Shown here: one piece after another, positions 56,801-64,000 of the stretch
Layout: each line of letters starts with the position of its first letter
Position numbering within the stretch: position 1 is the first letter of the stretch
Assembly: GCA_907165065.1 (NCBI GenBank)
Contig: OU015523.1
Location: 42,831,702-42,895,701 of the forward strand
Direction: 5' to 3'
DNA from: Caprimulgus europaeus
Taxonomy: Eukaryota > Chordata > Aves > Caprimulgiformes > Caprimulgidae
Length of the DNA: 64,000 nucleotides
The notes under the pieces: generated by a model
What the model was told of the DNA's origin: nothing
The model's database searches: none
What the model saw: only the letters and a program-made list of their open reading frames with translations
Position numbers and translations under genes: made by a program

Positions 56801-57340
56801 CAGGATGACTCGCAAGGTGCCGGTGGCGGCGAGGGGCGGGGGGGGCGGTCCCGGAGTGGTGGCAGCGCCGAGCACCTGCTCCCGCCCAGCCGGGGCAGCG
56901 GGGGCCGGTGGGAGGGCAGGCAGCCCCGCCGAGCTGCCTTTTGGGGTGCGAGGTTTTTCCTTGAAAAAAGCATCACTGCGTGGGCGGGAAAGGTAATTTT
57001 ATTTTTTTTAAAAACGTCTGTGATGGACGGTGTCGCCGACCGCCCCGAAGGAGCCGTGCTGGCAGGCAGCATGGATGAGGTGGGGGCCTTTGGGGCCTTT
57101 GGCCGGGATCTGCTGGCGGCCTGGAGATTGGAGGTAGAGGAGAGGAGCTGCACCTTGGTATTTTGCCTGCCTCACCCCGAGGGTGCCGGAATGGGGCAAA
57201 CTGGAGTGCGATCAACCAGCAGAATTGGGAGAGGGCGGTGCAGCGACCTCCTCTGCCTGCTCTGCCCCCCTGGAGCTGCACCACCAAGGTGCTGTTCACC
57301 TTCTCTTCATTGTGTCCCCCCCGGGCAGCCCCGAGGGGAC

Positions 57341-60300
57341 AATTCCCACAGACCCTGGGCCACACTGTCTGTTTGTAGGAGTCCCTTCCAAGCCAGAGCG
57401 ATTCCTCTAGGATGATCATGGCTGCTTTTCAGGCATCCTTCCTAGGAGCCTCTACTCTGAGGAGGTGGTGGCCTTCCTGGAGCTCCAGGCAGAGGATAAA
57501 TACTGCTAAAGGGTGTTTTTCTGCTAGTGAGTTGGCCGGTGTACAGCTTTGCCTGCATTTCCATTCACCCTGCTTCTCCTGCCAAGGATGAGGTGATGGC
57601 CATCGAGATGTTCCCTCTGACAGTGTCAGCTGCTGAACGCCAGCCGCTGACGCTGACATTTAATATCTGTACGTGAGGAAAAAAGAGGATTCCCTCAACC
57701 TCAAAGTGGCAATGGCAAGGGAATCCCTTTGCATGGCATGGGCAGCAACAGAAGCTCTCCCATTTCGGTACATGGGGCTGAAGTACTAGTAATGAGGGCC
57801 AGTAAGGCACTCGTAGGGTTGGCAACACCTCTCCTTGGAGACCCCTGAAGAGTCTCCCTAGCAGCCTAATCTCCCTGGTTAGACTTGACCCTCACTTTAA
57901 AGGTGGTAATTATCCTTAGGAAGAAGCTTTTTTTTACTGAAAACTGAGGCTTACACACTGTAACTTTCCTCGGATTCGGCTCTAGGCATGCATCTCCTGT
58001 GTCACATTCCTGCCAGCACAATGACGAGGCAGTCTACTTCTAAAGAGGTTGCTTTACCTAAAGCCACCAAAACAATAAGCCTCACTTGCAAATTAAAGCT
58101 GACTTACTTCCTTATGAAAGGTTTGAAAGGTATGCAGGGTCCTTACGTACTGGGTTATTGTTGTTGAAAAAGCGTGTCATAATTTTAATTAGAAAGCAGT
58201 GGTTTGAAAGGTTTTCAAGTAAATACCCACGATCAGACTGAAACCTGGCACATAATTTATAACACCATTGTGTGATTCTCATTGTGCTGAAAAGTTCTTC
58301 ATGGGTGAGGAGAGGGGAGGTAAGTTCTCAGTACCTATGTATGAAGTCCTTTAGCTCGTAGTTATGGCATGCACTGGGATCCGTATAGCTTGCCAGGGTA
58401 ATTTGTAACGAAAGCGAGTTTTTCAGTAAGGCATCTGTGACCCAGTACTGTCCCAGTGGTCAGTATCTATTACTTTTAAAGCCCCTTTATAGTCATTCTA
58501 TCAAATTATGGAATGGTAAAAGGGAGCTTACTCCCCTACTTCAGTAAACAGATGATGTGTTGAGCATGAGATCTAATTACCTTTATTGTTCTTCTCCTAG
58601 AGCATAGCCATCTCATAAATACGGGGTAAATCCCACTGTTTTACTCGGGTCTTGTTTCAGTCTCAGTGAAGAGCATTGGCTTGGTTATGGTGGGGAGGAT
58701 TTGGCTCATTATGAATGATGATAAAATTATCCAGCCATGGCATTTAACTTGATGACCTATTACAGCGATGAATTCTATAGTCAGGACATGTGCTACATAA
58801 AAGTGTTTTTTTTTCATTTGCTCTAAATTTATTGCTGCCTGATTTTATTATTGTTCTCTCTTTCTAGGGTAAGAAGTCAAAAGGAGAGCTGAATGACTTT
58901 TCATGCTGACCTTCTTAAACTATAAAGTGTCTCAGCCAAAATGCCTTAACCGGAGTCTTTTGGCTGTTTTCATCTTTCAGTTTAGTGGCCCTCATCTTGC
59001 CGTCACACCTGCATGAGTCAGGCCTTTTATGTAAAGCATATGGGACAGGCTTCTGCGGAGATGCTGAACTGCAGAATTGTGTCCTAACTCATCTTTTATA
59101 ATTACTCTGGTTCATGTAATGAATTAAAAATTACTGTGTTTAAAAAAAATCTATCTAAATATACATGTCCTTGTTAGGTAAGTCTCAATTTATTAGGCAG
59201 TAAATATAAAAGTAGGTACAGAGTAAAATTCAATCTTGAAAGAAAAATAAAAAGAACAGGACTGAGTTTACAACTGAAGTACAAGCGTGAACCCAGCAGT
59301 ATAGACTCTATATCTGTTTAAATATTCATTCTCTGAACATCCATGAACATGGAGGGACAGCCCCAGCAGATAAGTTTGGGCACATACACCTCCTGGATCA
59401 GCACCTCAGCCTGCAAGCTCACAGAAAATGTTGCCTTTCTGTCATGGTACCTTGTCAAAACCAAAACTCCCGAGAGTTTGACCAGCAATCATAGCTGCTA
59501 CAACAATACAAATTGTAAATAATACCAGTAAACAGTTCAAGTATGTCTAATAATATGCCTTTTGTGCCTATTTAATCAATAGGACAATTCCTGAAGTAGA
59601 GCTCTGCTCAGCGTGAACAATGGTGGCAGAATTAGATCCAGGTTCTAACACTGGTACATTGAGTGGGCATTTTTTTTATGTATATGAAGCCAGACTCTCC
59701 AGTGGGTGCCAGTGATGGGTACAAGCCTAACTGTGGGTTCCCCAGAAACTTCATGGACTTTTTACTAGCATCTCTAGAAAACATGTAAGATGCTCAGCAA
59801 TGAAAAGTTGAAATCTTGCCCTGATGTTAGGGAAAGGAATTTAACTATCAAAAGATGTTTCTGGTGCTGGATATTAAAGCAGATTCTTCAGGAGGAAGGA
59901 AGATGAAAACAAGCAGAGGTAAACCAATAGTAACTAAAGCTAAGGTCTAATGAACCCGGTTGTATTAAAAAAAACCAATGCACAAACAAAGTGAAAAAAC
60001 TAATGCTTTCTTAAAGTTAAGAAAGCTTGTTTGTATTTTGATAAGAAATAAATTATTGATTTTTACAAGGCAGGCTTTATTTGATAAGAATCAAGCCCTT
60101 CCATCAATATTAGCTCATGCTACAACTAACTGCTTTGGATGCTGTGTTCACATTACCATGGAGTATTTTATTTCACAGTTTGGGACAGTATGTAAAGCAA
60201 GTTGCTACTCTCCTTGAATAAAGACACTGGGTTCATTCCTTGCCTGGTGCGGCTGCCATCTGTCCTCTGTTCCCCATTTTTTTTGCCTTCAGAGTGGTGT

Positions 60301-61622
60301 CTGAGTCGATGCCTTGGCAATGCAAGGATTTCTGTCCCTGCCAGGGCAGGCGTCTTCCAAGGGGAAGTGGGAATAACAGGGAGGAAAATAATGAATATCC
60401 TTGGTGCCAGGGAGCCATGGGCAAGTAAAGGGAGAGGAGGAAGGTCTATGGCAGGGCAGAAGTCCACTGAGGTAGTAGACCTCTGAGGAGGATAGAGGCA
60501 GGGCACATCAGGAGAGTTTAGAGGAACAAAGGGGCTTAGCCGGAGTTGAAGATGCAAGACAATTCAAAGGGACACACTGTACTACTGACCAGTTGTCCCT
60601 GACGTTGGAGCGGTGGGGAGGTGTGAAGGCCCTGGGATGGGAAGGAGGTTCATCCTGGCTTAGAAGAGTGGGTGGCTCTCCCGCCTGTGCCGTGGGGGGC
60701 TGCATGGCCCACTGCCCCACCAACAGCCATCTGTCACCCACCCCACATCCAAGGGCAGCCTCTACCCATACAACAGAGAGGCCAAAAGTACAATGACACT
60801 CAATTCATTTGGGGACCACATTTCTCACCAGTCATCGCCTTCAACCTGCCTGAAAGCACAGGTCTTTTAAAATAGTATTTCAAAAGCAAATATCTGGCCT
60901 TTAAAGTATATGCCTTATGTCCCTGATGGTTTAATTCATCATAAATATGGGGTGGTGTATGCAATTTATATTGGTTTTGTATAATCAGAAATAGAAATAA
61001 TAATCTCCCAAAGATGTTTAATAATTTAAAGTATTAGGAACTCAATTAAGGCTATTAAGAGATTAGAAATTAGATTAAAGGTGGCTAAAGGGTAAAAATT
61101 TAAGGACTTCAAACACCTTTTGTAATACGAAGACTCAAAAAACGAACAGGCTGAGAATTTCCTCAGGAAGTTCCTATCATTGTGATTAGGTTTCTTCATT
61201 TAAAATTAAAAAAGAAACTGTTCCATGCATAGTTTGAGTCCTGCTGCCTCTCTTCTACATTGGACTCAAGTAATTGTCTGCTGAGACTTCCCCCTTTCCC
61301 AGGTTTCAGGGGATGTGCAAAGCCTTAATAGATTTTAAAGGTCAGGACCTCCGACCATCTGAGATGTCCTCCTGCATTGACACCTGCCAAAGAATTTCTC
61401 CCAGCCTTTCCTGTAGTGAGGGGAATTATCTTTCTTTTGATGGTATCTCTTCTCTGCACCAAACTGTATCCATTTCTCATTTCCTTCCACATGGAGTCAA
61501 GTTACTGGTTCATATTGTCACTGAAGAGAACAGGAATCCCTGTCAATGTGATGGGCTCTTGTCTTTCTGCATCCCATGGCTGCTCCCAGACGAGGTTCTT
61601 GGTGCAGCTTCACAGCAATGCA
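57341..61622. other. 5' flanking region of CNKSR2, no gene seen
   Basis: Upstream of the CpG island the sequence returns to AT-rich. A moderately GC-rich patch at about 60230-60780 has several short overlapping open frames on both strands but no protein-like composition or splice structure. No CR1, LTR or RNA gene was recognised. Confidence 0.65.
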
Positions 61623-61820
61623 ATACTGCCATGGGGAAGGAGTGATACTGCCATGGGGAAGGAGCGATGCTGCAGTGGGGAAGGAGCGATGCTGCCGTGG
61701 GGAAGGAGCAACACTGCCGTGGGGAAGGAGCAACACTGCCATGGGGAAGGAGCAACACGGCTGCGGGGAAGGAGCAATGCTGCTGTGGGGATGGAGCGAT
61801 GCTGCCATGGGGAAGATGCG
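61623..61820. repeat. 22-bp minisatellite, nine units
   Basis: Nine consecutive 22-base units follow the form atgctgccgtggggaaggag plus two bases (cg, ca or tg). They have scattered substitutions and no indels. Units 1 and 2 differ from each other by a single base. Because 22 is not a multiple of three, the array cycles through all frames and stays open in several on both strands. This generates spurious proteins rich in a repeated G-K-E or S-F-P/H-G-S pattern. It lies 5.4 kb upstream of the CNKSR2 ATG. Confidence 0.95.
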
Positions 61821-64000
61821 ATCCAGTGGCAGAGGGGTGGAGGATGCAAACACAGGGGGCTTTTCGGGAGCGTTACACATCCAATTGGAGGTGTGGAGGG
61901 ATCTGCCATACCAAAAGAACAGTTTTCTGTTCCTTTGTGAAAATAAATACACATAGGTGGCATTATGTGGGCCTTCTCATTTTCTTTTTTTAGGCACAAG
62001 CTCATGGAGGCTGTTTGTTTGTTCAGCTACCGTGGAAGGCTGAGGCTGCATTTATGCTACCGCAACACAAATACCCCACTTGAAACAATAAAAACCTGAA
62101 GGGAATTGTGCTTCTGTGCTAAAATTATTGGAAAAAGATTATAAAAGAAAACAGCAACTAATTATTAACATCAGATTCCCACTCAGTATTAGCATCACAA
62201 AAGTAAAATGGCTACCAACAAGACTCAGCTCGGAAATCTCATTAGAAAGAAATGTCATAGTTTATTCCTGGTTATAAATGCTATTTTATTACCTTTGGAA
62301 TGGTTGGGTGGCTTGGCTAAATGCAGTGGGTGGCTGCCCTCGAGGTGTATATTTTTACTGATGAATTTGTATTAGTGAAAGAATAATAAATATCTGATCA
62401 TTTTCTAAGCAATCCTGAAAATAAAACAACATTTAGAATTGCCGAAGAATGTAGTCATCTAAATTGCATACTGGAGTACAAAAGAAAAAGAATAATGATA
62501 TAGTAATATAAAAAGGGCAAAACCATAATGAGAAGGGACATTTGTCAGTAGACTCAGAAAAGCACAATCTGTCTCCTTGGTAATTTGGTGGAGTACAGAA
62601 AGTATTACATGCCATATTACAAGTATTACATTTTATTTCTGACTTCAGGAAGCATTGCCATATGTCTTCAAAGTCAGACATGGCCTCTTAAATGTAACGT
62701 GTTCTTTGTTTGTGGGCTCCATCCCACTTGAACGGTATTTATTCAAAATAAATTAAAGACAGGATAAATCTTCCAGTGCCACAAGACTTTGTATCAGCCA
62801 GCTTTTGTAGACGAAGTGGGAAGAAGCAATTTGGTTCCTAATGACCAGGGAAAACTTGACAGGTTTGCTTTATTTCTCAGACCTGACAACTTTCTCTAAA
62901 AGCTATTGTTATGGAAATAGTCCTGAATTTCCCAGCCTTAAGAAGCATTTACTACTTTTAAGCATATATCGTGGGAAAGACACATATTTTCAAATACTCC
63001 TGATGTAAATCAGCATATCTTTGTTATAATTAAATACGCCCTGGTGTGCCCTGATATTGCTATGATTAGAAGTTATTTGAAATTTCATACATTTACATGA
63101 AGGTTCATGTTTACAGCTTAAGAAATTTGTGACCTAAGGTCCTACTCCTATGAATTGCCCTTCCCAGTCCCCACATTCTCCCTGGAGCTGTGTCAGGACT
63201 GTGCATAGACCTAAAGGTATGCTCATCTAGTGTCACTCTGAAATCAAAGGGCATTTAGGGCGGCTGATGGTCAAATCAAAAGGGTGCCTGCAGATCAATA
63301 TTAACTAGAGTACATGTCAGACTTACTTACTTAAATACGCAAAGGGTTCAGATATCACAGCAAAGCCATAGTTCAGACTTTTCAATACCACCATGTCATT
63401 AATGTTGGTTTTGTACTGCTGTTTACAGCTGAACCTGGTTAAAGCATAAGAAACAAGGGTAAGGCAAAGGAATGTTGTTTTATGAAAGGGAAGTATGAGG
63501 AATATTTTTGCCATGAAAGGAACTTTTCAGGTATCAAAGAATTTTAACAATTAAAAAATATCAACATAGAAAGAAATGATGGATCAAGGTAAAAAGGTGG
63601 CATTATAAAAGGAGTGAAGCAGAATGACAGGAAGCAATACAATAATCAGAATAAAATATTACAAGAAATTGGAAAAACCAAGGAGCGTAATAGAAAATGA
63701 AAGTAAATAGATGTGTGGATCAATCTGTAGGTACAATTGGAATTAAGGGTGGGGAGGGTTAAAAACACTGAGAAAGCAATGAAGTGGGACAATATGGAAG
63801 AGTATTGAAATTGGGAGGAAATAAAGGAGAAGATGGTATTATATTATCATCAAAACCAAGATATCCAAAACATGGACAGATTTTAGAAGAAAAGGATTTT
63901 AAGAAGGCAAGTAGATTGGTCAGAGTGGATTTGAAATACCTAAAGTGACTCAGCAGGAATTAAGCTATGGAGAAGGAGTCAAAATAACTTCAATTAATCA
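61821..64000. other. Intergenic sequence beyond the minisatellite, nothing recognised
   Basis: AT-rich unique sequence. Short open frames only, and the last kilobase is notably purine-rich on the + strand. From memory, the next gene upstream of CNKSR2 in vertebrates is far away, which fits an empty flank. Confidence 0.6.

Larger units (their letters stand above)
56260..57000 (-). promoter_or_regulatory. CNKSR2: CNKSR2 5' UTR and core promoter region (limits inferred)
   Basis: This is the sequence immediately upstream of the CNKSR2 ATG. In the gene's sense it carries a CCG-type triplet run next to a CTC-type run (56353-56382), a second purine/pyrimidine triplet tract (56484-56516) and another CGG-type run near 56523-56535. 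GC boxes cluster further upstream around 56770-56850 and at 56981. I see no convincing TATA box at a sensible distance. The point where the UTR becomes promoter cannot be set without transcript data. Confidence 0.6.
55400..57340. promoter_or_regulatory. CNKSR2: CpG island over the CNKSR2 promoter and exon 1
   Basis: Base composition changes abruptly from AT-rich to very GC-rich with dense CpG at about 55,400. It returns to normal near 57,340. Sp1-type GC boxes (gggcgg and its variants) are visible near 56776, 56833 and 56981. The island also contains triplet repeats and several G-run clusters. Such an island over exon 1 normally marks a TATA-less, broadly initiating promoter. The minus-strand start is inferred from the exon, not from transcription data. 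The boundaries are by eye. Confidence 0.88.

Noticed and set aside
56464..57419. Further open frames on both strands upstream of exon 1
   Set aside because: Same GC-rich artefact. No domain, no splice structure and mutual overlap.
60230..60800. GC-richer patch as a possible second CpG island or gene
   Set aside because: CpG dinucleotides are sparse compared with 55.4-57.3 kb. Open frames are short, overlap on both strands and show no recognisable motif.
61377..62005. Five overlapping repeat proteins on both strands near 61.6 kb
   Set aside because: All come from the 22-bp minisatellite, which stays open in every frame. No start context or conserved frame distinguishes any of them.

Overview
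The window looks like nuclear DNA from a bird. It is AT-rich, gene-poor and intron-dominated, and it carries eight CR1 LINE fragments. Several of these end in the avian CR1 3' terminus, a short tandem of the ATTCTATG type. It also holds two solo LTRs of a kind common in bird endogenous retroviruses. The species cannot be fixed from the sequence alone.

The only protein-coding gene I can support is the 5' part of CNKSR2 (connector enhancer of kinase suppressor of Ras 2), transcribed on the minus strand. Exon 1 coding (56196-56259), exon 2 (16966-17129) and exon 3 (3333-3535) join in phase and give residues 1 to about 144: the complete SAM domain and the first part of the CRIC domain. All four splice sites on the two internal introns are canonical GT/AG, and the donor after exon 3 is also intact. 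The rest of the gene (remaining CRIC, PDZ, PH domain and C-terminal tail) lies beyond position 1.

Layout on the + strand: 1-3332 is the start of intron 3. 3333-3535 is exon 3. 3536-16965 is intron 2 (13.4 kb, four CR1 fragments). 16966-17129 is exon 2. 17130-56195 is intron 1 (39 kb, four CR1 fragments and two solo LTRs in opposite orientation). A CpG island of about 1.9 kb (roughly 55,400-57,340) contains exon 1, its 5' UTR and the promoter. 57,340-64,000 is 5' flanking DNA with no recognisable gene, notable for a nine-unit 22-bp minisatellite at 61623-61820.

Most long open frames in the window are artefacts of GC-rich CpG-island sequence, of decayed CR1 reverse transcriptase, or of the minisatellite, whose period is not a multiple of three and which stays open in every frame. 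I found no sign of a new biological system. The points most worth checking are the inverted CR1 pair flanking exon 2, the translation-start architecture of exon 1 (a two-codon uORF and a second, better-placed ATG), the minisatellite, and the triplet and G-quadruplex-type repeats around the promoter.
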